This document shows positions 1-8,581 of a stretch of DNA of 64,000 nucleotides, one piece after another. Each line of letters starts with the position of its first letter. Position 1 is the stretch's first letter. The DNA is from JANQOZ01 sp045106555. GTDB lineage: Bacteria > Pseudomonadota > Gammaproteobacteria > Xanthomonadales > SZUA-38. The notes beneath the pieces are model-generated. The model was given only the letters and a program-made list of their open reading frames with translations. It made no database searches and was not told the origin of the DNA. The position numbers and the translations under genes are program-made. The stretch spans positions 124,001 to 188,000 of the forward strand of contig JBGCET010000010.1 of assembly GCA_045106555.1 (NCBI GenBank). Reading direction: 5' to 3'.

Positions 1-695
1 TAATAAGGAATGGAAAAATCCAGGCCGTCATCGTTGGAGCCACCCACTGAAGGCAGCAGAAATCCGGACTGTCGTCGATCGTCCAAGGGGAAAACCGCGT
101 AAGGCAGATACAGCAGCGGCACCGACTTGAAGCGCAGCGTCAGATCTTTGGCCGTTCCCCGACCCGCCTCATGATCCAGCGCCATGCTGGAGGCACTGAT
201 TTGCCAGTCACTGATCCCCATCGGACAGGTGGTAAACGTCACAGCTTGCAGGCTGGTGCTTAACTCGCCGACCCGTTTTGCGCTGTCAGCGGTGCCTCGC
301 CCGGCTCCGCGTCCCAGCCAATAATCCAAGATGGCGATATCGACCGCCTTGTCGGTCAGATTCATATCGGCCTGTTCGGCATTGACGGTCAGCTGGGGGC
401 TAAAGTACTGAACCTGCCCCTGGGCCGTGGCAATATTGGTCTCACGGTTCAGGGTCAACTGCGCAGCGGTCATACGCTGGCCGTCTTGGGAGATGTCTAC
501 ACCGCCGCTGAAGACCGACAGACCTTGCTGGCTCAGGTCGATCTGCGGTGCCAGCACGCCCACAGAGCCGGGCGCGAGAGTAGCGGCAAACGGCGCCACC
601 TGAGGGAAGGAATCCTGACCGCAAAGCGCTGGCACCTGCTGCGCTTTAGCGCTGAGGCAAACCAGAAATGCTGCAATGGAGAGTATTTTTCGCAA
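1..695 (-). CDS. lptD: LPS assembly outer membrane protein LptD, N-terminal part
   Basis: LptD is the outer-membrane barrel that, with LptE, inserts lipopolysaccharide into the outer leaflet. Only the first 231 codons are present; the gene runs off the left edge. A TGA lies directly upstream of a TTG at 695, so TTG is the earliest start, and it gives a good signal peptide ending in AKA followed by QQ. The frame then shows the OstA-like region (LNRETNIATAQGQVQYF), a TTCPMG motif with the conserved disulfide-type cysteine, and the barrel entry LPYAVFPLDDRRQSGFLLPS, typical of LptD. The stop of the aminopeptidase gene lies 7 bases upstream on the same strand, so they are probably co-transcribed. 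Confidence 0.93.
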   Translation of the reverse strand, partial: MRKILSIAAFLVCLSAKAQQVPALCGQDSFPQVAPFAATLAPGSVGVLAPQIDLSQQGLSVFSGGVDISQDGQRMTAAQLTLNRETNIATAQGQVQYFSPQLTVNAEQADMNLTDKAVDIAILDYWLGRGAGRGTADSAKRVGELSTSLQAVTFTTCPMGISDWQISASSMALDHEAGRGTAKDLTLRFKSVPLLYLPYAVFPLDDRRQSGFLLPSVGGSNDDGLDFSIPY

Positions 696-702
696 TCAAC
701 TG

Positions 703-1914
703 TTACCGGCCAGAGGCCGGCGAACCATCGCACGTTTCCCCGGGGCAGGCAATCGCCGCCGCCCGTTCGCCCAACGCCTTCAAGCGGACGCTTCTTGTTT
801 CCGGCGCAAGGCTGGCAAGTTGCTCGGCCGCGGCATAGAAACAGTCAAGCTGCTCATCGCACTCCCGAAACATTTGCAGAAACGCTGGCACCTCCAATTC
901 GTACGTGGAATACAGGGCAATTCGTGCGTTGTTGGGCCCCTCACCTTCGAACCAGTGATCAATGGGGCTGCGGCCTCCGGTTTTGCCCATCAATTCGTCA
1001 TGCCGCTGGCGAAATTGAGCGAATAATGCCTGCTTGCGTATCTCAAGCACATCGTTGCCCCGCTCAGACCCATAAAGTGTTTCCAACTGGCGCCGGGTAT
1101 CGATCACCAGTTCATCGAAACGGCGCCTGAGCCTGCTGGACTCAGCCTGCCTTTCCGCTGCGTTGATGTCAGGTGCCTGAACTGAATTTTCACGCACGGG
1201 GTTTTTTGACGTGGAAATTTCCAGTGACCCAACCCAGCGGTCCCGACCCAATGTCTCCACGGCAGTGGCGAACGATTCGTTAAATGCGCTGTCGTTGCGC
1301 ACATAAAGCCGCTCATGGGCCAGCTCATGAAATATAACGCCGGCAAGCTGGGGATCGGAATACCGCAACATCGTGCTGAGCACCGGATCATTCGAAAACC
1401 CCAACGTAGAATAGGCAAGACCCGGCGCTAACACCACATCAAAGCCCAATGCGGCCAGCCGGGCTGCCTCCGCATCAGCCTGGGTGCGGCTGAAATAGCC
1501 GCGATAGTTAAAACAGCCAACAAATACATAGCACCAGCGACGAGGCTCAAGGGAGAACTGTGGCGCGGCGCTCAGCAACCACAGCGTCACGTCCCGCTGC
1601 AGATCCACATAATCGGTGTAGCTGCCGGAATCGGGCAGGTTCAGGTCTTCGATGGCAAACTGCCGAACGGCCTGCACAGTGCGCAGACGATCGGCTAGCT
1701 GCGGATCCAACTGGGGATTCTTCAGCAGCCGGCCGATGTCCTTTTTGCCCCGAGTAATCTGCCAGTGACCCTTGACCGCCTGTCCGTAGTAAGACACCGT
1801 GGCGCAGCCTGTCAATGAAGGGCCTGCCAGGGTCACAATGACGGTGAACAACAGCCAGCGCGGGAAGAGGGATTGAATGGACAACTGGTTTGCCAATGAA
1901 GCGTTCTGGGACAC
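703..1914 (-). CDS. Predicted zinc aminopeptidase, lipoprotein
   Basis: Resembles the predicted aminopeptidase family COG4324. An N-terminal hydrophobic segment (about residues 20-36) ends in a lipobox LTGC, lipidated Cys37, so the protein should be membrane-anchored in the periplasm. The zinc motif HELAH is at about 196-200, with a downstream glutamate in NESFATAVE that fits the third ligand. The GTG start at 1914 overlaps the divergent methyltransferase gene by 38 bases; TTG codons about 6 and 10 residues further in would shorten the overlap and still leave a signal sequence, so the exact start is open. Substrate unknown. lptD follows at once. Confidence 0.8.
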   Translation of the reverse strand: MSQNASLANQLSIQSLFPRWLLFTVIVTLAGPSLTGCATVSYYGQAVKGHWQITRGKKDIGRLLKNPQLDPQLADRLRTVQAVRQFAIEDLNLPDSGSYTDYVDLQRDVTLWLLSAAPQFSLEPRRWCYVFVGCFNYRGYFSRTQADAEAARLAALGFDVVLAPGLAYSTLGFSNDPVLSTMLRYSDPQLAGVIFHELAHERLYVRNDSAFNESFATAVETLGRDRWVGSLEISTSKNPVRENSVQAPDINAAERQAESSRLRRRFDELVIDTRRQLETLYGSERGNDVLEIRKQALFAQFRQRHDELMGKTGGRSPIDHWFEGEGPNNARIALYSTYELEVPAFLQMFRECDEQLDCFYAAAEQLASLAPETRSVRLKALGERAAAIACPGETCDGSPASGR

Positions 1915-2614
1915 GTTCGGTGATTGTATGTTCGATCCGGACAGCTTTCGAGTGGCATCTGCCCAGGCACCAAAACTCGTAGAGCTGGCCGGCGGTCAGA
2001 AGCACCGCATATTGGATTTGGGATGTGGACCTGGCCGACACGCCCTGCCACTGGCCGCCCTGGGACAATTGGTCACCGCTGTAGACCTGACGCAAGCCTT
2101 GCTGGACCAGGGCCGGCGGCTGGCAGCGGAGCACAACGTCCGGGTGGAATGGGTGCAGGACGATATGCGCAGCTTTCGTCGCCCTGGAGCTTTTGACCTG
2201 GTGATCTGCATGTGGTCCAGCTTCGGCTACTTTGATGATCCGGCTGACGACCTGACGGTCCTTCAACAATGCCGCAATAACTTGGCATCGGGAGGCACCC
2301 TGGTGCTGGACTTGGTGGGCAAAGAAATTGTCTGCCGCGACCTGCAGCCGGTGCACGCCACCCAATTGAATGACGGCGCGATGCTGATCGAGCGGCCACT
2401 GCTCGAAAATAACATGACGGTCTACAGCAACGAGTGGACATTGGTGCGTGACGGTCAGGCCCATCACGCGCGCTGGCACCATCAACTCTACAGTGGCGCC
2501 GAGATCCGCAGCCTGTTGCTCGAGGCCGGATTTCAGAACGTGTCGCTGATGGCCGATCTTGATGGCACCGACTACGACTTCGAAGCTGAACGCCTGATGG
2601 TGCTGGCCCGATGA
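1877..2614 (+). CDS. Class I SAM-dependent methyltransferase
   Basis: A 245-residue cytosolic protein with the Rossmann methyltransferase signature: motif I ILDLGCGPGRHALPLA at about 45-60, the acidic loop VTAVDLTQALLDQ, then DDMRSF and the motif IV region FDLVICMWSSFGYF. The N-terminus and the SFGYF stretch resemble small-molecule methyltransferases rather than RNA or protein methylases, but the substrate cannot be told. The stop overlaps the start of the glycosyltransferase gene by four bases (ATGA), and the third gene overlaps again, so these three form one translationally coupled unit. Confidence 0.82.
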   Translation: MDNWFANEAFWDTFGDCMFDPDSFRVASAQAPKLVELAGGQKHRILDLGCGPGRHALPLAALGQLVTAVDLTQALLDQGRRLAAEHNVRVEWVQDDMRSFRRPGAFDLVICMWSSFGYFDDPADDLTVLQQCRNNLASGGTLVLDLVGKEIVCRDLQPVHATQLNDGAMLIERPLLENNMTVYSNEWTLVRDGQAHHARWHHQLYSGAEIRSLLLEAGFQNVSLMADLDGTDYDFEAERLMVLAR

Positions 2615-3579
2615 GTGACATCTCAGCGGCAACATTAACCGTCGTTGTGCCTGTCCTTAATGAAGCCGTAAATCTGCGCGATTTCCATACCCGACTGAGC
2701 GCCGCATTGGAGGCGCTTGAACTGACCTGGAACGTGCTGTTTGTCGATGATGGAAGCACCGACGACAGTCTGACCATTGTCACGGAACTGGCGGCGGCCA
2801 ACCCAAACATCCAGTGGCTGTCTTTAAGCCGCAACTTTGGCAAAGAACTGGCTATGACAGCCGGCCTGGATCACACCGTCAGTGACGCTGTGGTGATTAT
2901 TGACGCCGACCTGCAAGACCCTCCGGAAGTGATTCCCACATTGGTTTCACGCTGGCAAGAAGGGTTTGATGTGGTTTACGCCCAGCGCACTGCCCGAGAT
3001 GGCGAATCTTTGATAAAGCGCAGCACCGCCGCCGGTTTTTACCGCGTCATCAACTGGCTGTCCCGCACCCAGGTGCCGCCGGACACGGGCGACTTCAGAC
3101 TGCTCAGCCGACGCACAGTGGATGCGCTGGCCCGCCTGCGTGAACGCCACCGGTTCATGAAAGGTCTGTTTGCCTGGGTGGGTTATCGCCAAACCGCCGT
3201 ACCCTATCGGCGTGAAGCAAGGCTGGGCGGGCAGTCTAAATTCAACTACCGCCGTCTGTGGCAATTTGCCATGGAGGGCATTACCAGCTTCAGTAACATT
3301 CCATTAAAAGCTGCCTCCTACTTGGGCCTGTTGGCCGCCGCGTCCGCCCTAGGTTATGGGCTGTACATTATTTTCAAAACACTGATCTACGGCGACCCCG
3401 TACCCGGCTACCCCTCGCTGATGGTGGTGATCTTATTTCTCGGCGGCATTCAGCTCATTGCCCTGGGCGTTATCGGAGAATATCTCGGCCGGGTATTTGA
3501 GGAGGCAAAACGTCGCCCCCTGTACCTGGTGGAAAGCGACAATCTCGGCTCCCGGGACGCCCCCGACAATGAGCAATGA
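2611..3579 (+). CDS. Family 2 glycosyltransferase, polyprenyl-phosphate type, with two membrane helices
   Basis: A 322-residue GT2 enzyme of the dolichol/undecaprenyl-phosphate sugar transferase type (ArnC/GtrB-like). The GT-A domain starts at TVVVPVLNE, followed by FVDDGSTDDS, SRNFGKELA and the metal-binding DADLQDPPE. GDFRLLSRR and RFMKGLFAWVGY are typical of the family. Two hydrophobic helices near the C-terminus (about 235-258 and 270-295) anchor it to the inner membrane. It probably moves a sugar from a nucleotide donor to a lipid phosphate. It overlaps the methyltransferase by 4 bases and the aldolase by 11. Confidence 0.88.
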   Translation: MSDISAATLTVVVPVLNEAVNLRDFHTRLSAALEALELTWNVLFVDDGSTDDSLTIVTELAAANPNIQWLSLSRNFGKELAMTAGLDHTVSDAVVIIDADLQDPPEVIPTLVSRWQEGFDVVYAQRTARDGESLIKRSTAAGFYRVINWLSRTQVPPDTGDFRLLSRRTVDALARLRERHRFMKGLFAWVGYRQTAVPYRREARLGGQSKFNYRRLWQFAMEGITSFSNIPLKAASYLGLLAAASALGYGLYIIFKTLIYGDPVPGYPSLMVVILFLGGIQLIALGVIGEYLGRVFEEAKRRPLYLVESDNLGSRDAPDNEQ

Positions 3580-4213
3580 CGAAGCAGCCGACGAGGGCGT
3601 TATTCAGTTCGATCTGGACTACACCCGGGCGCCGCTGAGCAGCAACGATAGGTTACAGTCGTTGTTTCATTTCCATCAGCTCTTGCAACGTTTGGGCTGG
3701 CTAGGCCGGGAGCCCAATCGTTACGACGGTGCCGCCTACGGCAATGTCAGCAGCCGCTGCGCCCAACCCTCCGGGTTTGTGATCAGCGCCACCCAGACCG
3801 GCCACCTCACTCTCAATGCCCAGCGCGTTTGCCAGGTGTCTGGAGTCGATCTTGAGCACAACCACGTTGTTGCATCCGGCCCGATGAAACCGTCGTCCGA
3901 AGCGCTGACCCACGCTGCTGTCTATGCGCTGGCGCCAGAGGTTCAGTGGGTTTTTCACATTCACGAGCCCACCCTTTGGCGACAGGCCGAAGCCATAGGC
4001 ATGTCCCAGACTGACCCAGACATTGGCTATGGCACACCCGCGATGGCGCGGGAAATGGGCCGCTTGTTTCCCGCTCTGGAAAACGCTTGCGGGCTAGTCG
4101 CCATGGGTGGACATATCGATGGCATCATCAGCTTCGCCAACACCGCATCGACTGCTGCCAGTCAGCTGTTCACCGCTTATTGCGCCGCCGCCGAATTTCA
4201 GCTGAACTGCTGA
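3569..4213 (+). CDS. Class II aldolase/adducin-family protein
   Basis: A 214-residue class II aldolase fold protein (fuculose-1-phosphate aldolase, RhaD and methylthioribulose-1-phosphate dehydratase family). Visible are GNVSSR, the PSSEALTH motif with catalytic-type Glu111, and zinc ligands His130 and His132 (HIHE) and His182 (GGHIDG), so it looks active. An open frame extends upstream to 3458, but the ATG at 3569 fits the family N-terminus and gives an 11-base overlap with the glycosyltransferase. The substrate is unknown; the methyltransferase and glycosyltransferase neighbours suggest sugar or glycolipid metabolism. Its 3' end overlaps the convergent sulfotransferase-like gene by 16 bases. 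Confidence 0.82.
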   Translation: MSNDEAADEGVIQFDLDYTRAPLSSNDRLQSLFHFHQLLQRLGWLGREPNRYDGAAYGNVSSRCAQPSGFVISATQTGHLTLNAQRVCQVSGVDLEHNHVVASGPMKPSSEALTHAAVYALAPEVQWVFHIHEPTLWRQAEAIGMSQTDPDIGYGTPAMAREMGRLFPALENACGLVAMGGHIDGIISFANTASTAASQLFTAYCAAAEFQLNC

Positions 4214-5175
4214 GCCCAGCGCAACCCTGCATCAATCTGAGCCGCGTTAGCACTGGCTGATGCCGCCAGCTCCTGGGCTCGAATGTCGCGGTTGTAGCGC
4301 ATGGAAGGATCTTTGGAATACCCTTTTGCCACCTCGCCGCCAGCAACGCTCGCGATGGCGTCCGGATCAGCGTTCAAAGAGAGAAACTGCGCAACGGCGG
4401 TCAAGCCCGCTTCAGGCTGCACAAGAAATTGATCAAAATCCACGTCCATGGTGTTGTCCCCATCAATGGCTCTCAGGACTTGCGTCACCGACAACCAGCA
4501 CATGGCTGCCAGTTCGCCCACGGATAGCTCATAGAGCCGCACGTCGGTGGCGACGTTGATGGCATGCAGATCCGCCAGCCGGGATTGCGCGAAGTGCATC
4601 AATTCTTGACGTCGCAGGTCGCTGCGCAACATGGTTTTCAGATACTGCTCCAAGCTCAGCGATACCCGCAGAGCCCGATGCTCGAGGTGGGTGGACAACA
4701 GCGCCTGAGCCAGTGGAGCGCAATCACTGGTCGCTTTGACCACAGTCGCCAGATGGGCGTCATAACGGCGCACCAGCAGTCCTGCCAGCAGCTGAAGCCA
4801 GGGCTGAAAATCGTCGGGGGCCATCAGACTTAGAGGATCGTTCAAATCTCGCTTGAATACCGCCAGCGCTCTCAACGGGACCGGCTCACGCAGCGCTAGC
4901 AGTCCGCACAGTTGTTCCAGCATTCGGCTTAGATACGTCGAACCACAGTGCCCCACGTGAAAAATCCAGGTGGCCGGCAAGATCACCGATTGCGCTTGAG
5001 CCTGTGCCATAGACACAATGTGCTGCTGGTTGCCCACTGTTCTGAGCCGATCATCGAGAAACAACGATTGCCGGTAAGTTTGCCGGCTCATTGGTCGAAA
5101 CAGCAGCCGCCGGGATGGCAGATCAAACTGCTGGCAAAGCCAATCCGCTGAACTGAGATCAGGGGTGACCGACAC
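4198..5175 (-). CDS. Sulfotransferase-like protein
   Basis: A 325-residue protein with little family resemblance apart from HVGHCGSTYLSRML at 73-86, which matches the PAPS 5'-phosphosulfate binding loop of sulfotransferases (hydrophobic strand, small residues, S/T-x-L). A later stretch LRVSLSLEQYL sits where the 3'-phosphate loop would lie but is not decisive. No signal peptide or membrane helix is seen. It is the last gene of a three-gene set, two bases after the redoxin-oxygenase stop. It may sulfate a small molecule or protein; the acceptor cannot be inferred. Confidence 0.62.
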   Translation of the reverse strand: MSVTPDLSSADWLCQQFDLPSRRLLFRPMSRQTYRQSLFLDDRLRTVGNQQHIVSMAQAQAQSVILPATWIFHVGHCGSTYLSRMLEQLCGLLALREPVPLRALAVFKRDLNDPLSLMAPDDFQPWLQLLAGLLVRRYDAHLATVVKATSDCAPLAQALLSTHLEHRALRVSLSLEQYLKTMLRSDLRRQELMHFAQSRLADLHAINVATDVRLYELSVGELAAMCWLSVTQVLRAIDGDNTMDVDFDQFLVQPEAGLTAVAQFLSLNADPDAIASVAGGEVAKGYSKDPSMRYNRDIRAQELAASASANAAQIDAGLRWAQQFS

Positions 5176-5177
5176 AG

Positions 5178-6185
5178 CTACACCCGACGTTCAAAGTCCA
5201 CCTTTTTTAACTGTTCGGCATCGGAAAAGAAAAAACTCACAAGCGCATAGCGAATACCGCTGGTGACTTTTCGCGCTTCATGGGCCAGGTTGCAAGAGAA
5301 CACCACAGCGCTACCCACATCGGGTTTCACGCACTGGCCATATTCCGGAAAACACAGTTGTCCATCAGCATAGTCGGGAGTATTGAGATTCAGCGTCATG
5401 GCAAAGCGCCGATGGGCAGTATCTTCACCGTCGTTGTCCCTGTGGGGGGCAAAATAGCCGCCATCGCCAGCGTCATAGGCCACCACCTTCACCCCTTCGA
5501 AGTGGGTCACCTGGTAGTTGTAGCTCCAACTAATCTCCGGCAAGAGACAGAGCCGTAGCCGCCCCACAACCTCCTGCCATAGCGGATGATCTTGGGCCAA
5601 CCGATGTTCCCGACGAATCTTGACCTCAGGTGCCGGAAGGTAAACCGCGTGCCCCTTTTCCGACCGCAACACGCCTGACACTTCGTTGTCGTTGTCGTAG
5701 GCTAACATCAGGCGCTGACATAATTCTGGGCTAAAAACCCCAGGCACAACCAATATGGGTGCCTGTTGCAGTCTGGACGCCGCCTGACTGAATATCCGGC
5801 GAACAGCGCTGAGACTCAAGCCAGCCAGTGGCTGACGGTGCAGGAGACGAAACTGCGGGTCCAGGAGTAATGCCGTTGGCCCGGGGGTTTCGGCCAAAAA
5901 TTGCTGTACCTGACCGTCATCAGCAAGCACCAAGACTGCACCCGGCAAGCTTGGAAGGGCATCGGGGCTTTGCACTACCGCCATGACCACCACCATCCAT
6001 TCGGGCTGGATGAAGTCGCTCAGATCTTCCGCCGAAGGCAATGGCTGTCCCTGCCCGATGGTGACCAACAGCAGCGGGGTAGCGCAACACTCCTGATAGA
6101 AATTGACCACTCGGCCACTGACATCTGGCCTCATAAAGTTCGGCAAGCGCTGGCCCAGCGATAATGTGGCGACTGCTGGGTTCAC
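5178..6185 (-). CDS. Redoxin-like domain fused to 2-oxoglutarate/Fe(II) prolyl-4-hydroxylase-type oxygenase
   Basis: A 335-residue two-domain protein. Residues 8-135 look like a peroxiredoxin/AhpC fold (LSLGQRLPNF, later ALLLDPQFRLLHRQPL), but the usual peroxidatic site motif is not evident. Residues 142-330 are a P4Hc-type dioxygenase with the iron triad His248-x-Asp250 (FAPHRDND) and His302 (LAHEARKV), plus Arg312 fitting 2-oxoglutarate binding. A longer open frame starts at 6245, but the GTG at 6185 overlaps the stop of the TPR regulator gene (GTGA) and is the better start. It probably hydroxylates a protein or peptide in the cytosol; the substrate is unknown. Confidence 0.8.
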   Translation of the reverse strand: MNPAVATLSLGQRLPNFMRPDVSGRVVNFYQECCATPLLLVTIGQGQPLPSAEDLSDFIQPEWMVVVMAVVQSPDALPSLPGAVLVLADDGQVQQFLAETPGPTALLLDPQFRLLHRQPLAGLSLSAVRRIFSQAASRLQQAPILVVPGVFSPELCQRLMLAYDNDNEVSGVLRSEKGHAVYLPAPEVKIRREHRLAQDHPLWQEVVGRLRLCLLPEISWSYNYQVTHFEGVKVVAYDAGDGGYFAPHRDNDGEDTAHRRFAMTLNLNTPDYADGQLCFPEYGQCVKPDVGSAVVFSCNLAHEARKVTSGIRYALVSFFFSDAEQLKKVDFERRV

Positions 6186-8458
6186 CCGCCAACCAACAGT
6201 GCCTGAACGGACTCCAGCCGAGTTTGCTGCTCGTGCGTCCAGCACTGTCCCGCTGCCGTTTTCGCTCGCTCCATCAGCGCCAAAGACTGGCTTTGACGGC
6301 CTTCATGCTGGGCGATCCTTGCTTCCAGAAACAACGTACCGTGGTAATTGGGCTGCCAAGTTTGGGCGGTTCCCACCAGCGCCTCCACTTGCTGAGAGTC
6401 CACAGGCTCGCGATCGAGCAGGGCCAAACCCAGCTCAATGGCCGTCTGTGCTTCCAGCCCACGATCTCTGGCGGCTGAGGCATGGGTCAACGCTTCGGTC
6501 AGTAACTCAACAGGCTCCCCCTCAACCTCGCTGCGCGCCACCAGCACTTTGGCCAGCAGGGCCGAATCCGCGCTTTCCTGAGCCAAATGTAAGGCCGTTG
6601 CCAGATCCGCTCGAGCCACGTCAGCCCCCTTCCCTGCGGCTCGGGAGATTAATGCCTGGGCTTTCAACATGGGGTTATTGATGGTGTTGAAAATCTCATA
6701 CGCCAAGTCAGCCTGGAGATGGCTTTCGTGATATTCGCCTTGCCATTGAGCGATGCTGGCCAGCAGCAATCGGGCAGCCCCTTCACCTGCAGGATTGTTC
6801 AGTTGAGAATAAATATCCAGAGCCTCGTTCAGTGCCGCGTGAGCCTCGCCCAGCTTGCCCTGCATGATAAGCTGTTCGCTGCGCACCGATAGCGCTTCGG
6901 CAAAGCCCAACCGATCACCCAGTTCTTCTGCCAGGGTCTGCGACTGACTCAAAAAAGACGCGCCTTCCTGCCAACGGCCCAGTGCAAAAACCACTTTCCC
7001 CAGTTGAGCGTAGCTAAATACCAGAAGCTGTCGCAAACCCGCCTTTTCCTGAATATCTACCGCCCGCCGCTGTAATTCTTCAGCCTCGGCGAATCGGCCC
7101 TGTTTTCGCTCCAACGTGGCCAGGTTGGTGTAAACCACCGACTCCCCAAGACGCTCGCCCTCACCTCGGTACAACGCCAAAGTACGCCCGTACAGGGTCT
7201 TGGCCTCACTCATACGGCCCTGGTTTTCCGCCAAAATGCCCAGATTACCCAGAGCGCTGGCAAGGTTGGCGTTGTTGCCTACGGTTTCAAACTGGGAACG
7301 GGCATCCTGCAGGTGGTTTTCCGCTTGATCCAGGTCGCCATTGCGCCAGGCCAGCACTCCCAAACCGCTAGCTGCGGCCCCCGCCAAGTTAAGATCTCCC
7401 CGGTCTTTTGCCTGTTTGAAGGCCAGCTCGAACTGCCCACGACTGGCCTCCCATTGCCCTAACAGCGATTGCGCATTGGCCAATTCGTAACGGGCCCAGG
7501 CCATTTCTGGATCGCTGGCTATGGCGCTTTCAAAATAGGAACTGGCCTGCTGGGAATCGCCGCTAAGCAGTGCCTGCATGCCACGCGCGAAAGCCTCGTT
7601 GACGAATTCGTCCGCTGATATCTTTTTCAGTGGAATGCCGGCGGCGTAAGCCACGTCCAGATCCGCGGCGACGACCTGGGTCATTCCGGCAGCCAGCATT
7701 TCGATGCTGTCCGCGCTGAACGTGCCACTCAACGCCGCAACGCTGGCGCTGGTTAATTCGTAATTGATGCGATAACCGTTCGGACCCCGCGCCACCGCAG
7801 CCAGCAGCAGATGGTCTACATCGGCAAGTTCGGATAACGCCGTTAGCTGGTCAGCGGAAGGGTCGGCAGAACTAACGCCGCGACTGCGTAAGGCTGAGCG
7901 AACCCGAGACGGGCTCATAACACGCAGTGGCGTGCGGTCATCCAACGCGTCACTCAGCAATGAAGCCAACCCCAGTTCTGCCCAATCGATATCGGTATCA
8001 GCGGCTACGGCCAACGGAGCCACCGCCAGTTTTGCCGGGGCCGAGGCCTGCTGTGGGCGAAAGCCCAGAAACAGACCGGCTGCGGCCAGCAACGCCAAAG
8101 TAACCCCCCGCCAACGACTCTTGCCGCTGGCCGGGTTCGAGGCCGCCCGTTTAACCGGCGCCGGATCCTTCGTCTCTGGCGCCAGCCACCGATAGCCATG
8201 GCCATGGACGGTTTTTATCGGGTCCGGCGTTAACCCTGCGGTGCGCAAACTGCGGCGCAGCTTGGCAACGGCCTGAGAGATAGCAGCATCACTGACAACA
8301 CGAGCGTCCCAGACCGCTTCCAGCAGCTGGTTTTTAGTCACCAGGTCACCGTCACTGGCGCTTAGACATTCCAGCAGATCGAACAACTTCGGCTCAAGGC
8401 TCAGTGGGTCGCCATTAACTCTGGCTTCACGCTTTGTCTTGTCAATTTGCAGACCCAT
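6182..8458 (-). CDS. CadC-like membrane regulator: winged helix, one transmembrane segment, TPR repeats
   Basis: 758 residues. Residues 1-92 are an OmpR/PhoB-type winged-helix DNA-binding domain (LSLEPKLFDLLECL, ISQAVAKLRRSL, IKTVHGHGYRWLA). A basic stretch is followed by one transmembrane helix at 118-134. The periplasmic part has a TolB-N-like region (about 145-275) and then at least ten TPR-like repeats from about 285 to 745, with motifs such as AASALGNLGILAENQGRMSEA. The layout is that of one-component membrane regulators of the CadC group. It leads a coupled set with the oxygenase and sulfotransferase genes and may control them. No receiver or kinase domain is present. Confidence 0.85.
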   Translation of the reverse strand: MGLQIDKTKREARVNGDPLSLEPKLFDLLECLSASDGDLVTKNQLLEAVWDARVVSDAAISQAVAKLRRSLRTAGLTPDPIKTVHGHGYRWLAPETKDPAPVKRAASNPASGKSRWRGVTLALLAAAGLFLGFRPQQASAPAKLAVAPLAVAADTDIDWAELGLASLLSDALDDRTPLRVMSPSRVRSALRSRGVSSADPSADQLTALSELADVDHLLLAAVARGPNGYRINYELTSASVAALSGTFSADSIEMLAAGMTQVVAADLDVAYAAGIPLKKISADEFVNEAFARGMQALLSGDSQQASSYFESAIASDPEMAWARYELANAQSLLGQWEASRGQFELAFKQAKDRGDLNLAGAAASGLGVLAWRNGDLDQAENHLQDARSQFETVGNNANLASALGNLGILAENQGRMSEAKTLYGRTLALYRGEGERLGESVVYTNLATLERKQGRFAEAEELQRRAVDIQEKAGLRQLLVFSYAQLGKVVFALGRWQEGASFLSQSQTLAEELGDRLGFAEALSVRSEQLIMQGKLGEAHAALNEALDIYSQLNNPAGEGAARLLLASIAQWQGEYHESHLQADLAYEIFNTINNPMLKAQALISRAAGKGADVARADLATALHLAQESADSALLAKVLVARSEVEGEPVELLTEALTHASAARDRGLEAQTAIELGLALLDREPVDSQQVEALVGTAQTWQPNYHGTLFLEARIAQHEGRQSQSLALMERAKTAAGQCWTHEQQTRLESVQALLVGG

Positions 8459-8581
8459 TGGATGACTCAGGATTTCTCACGTTTAACTCGTTCCCCCAAA
8501 TTGTAGCAAGTCCGAAAGCAGCTGCCGCTATGCCGGTGGCAAGCATGGAGCGGAAACGGCTCAGGGATCCGTCCCTTTTGC

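Noticed and set aside
486..1130. 214-codon plus-strand open frame opposite lptD and the aminopeptidase
   Set aside because: Low-complexity, no motifs, and both minus-strand genes are convincing.
1547..2635. 362-codon minus-strand open frame opposite the methyltransferase
   Set aside because: No family resemblance; the opposite strand has a clear SAM-binding motif and the trailing part is antisense to the aminopeptidase and methyltransferase.
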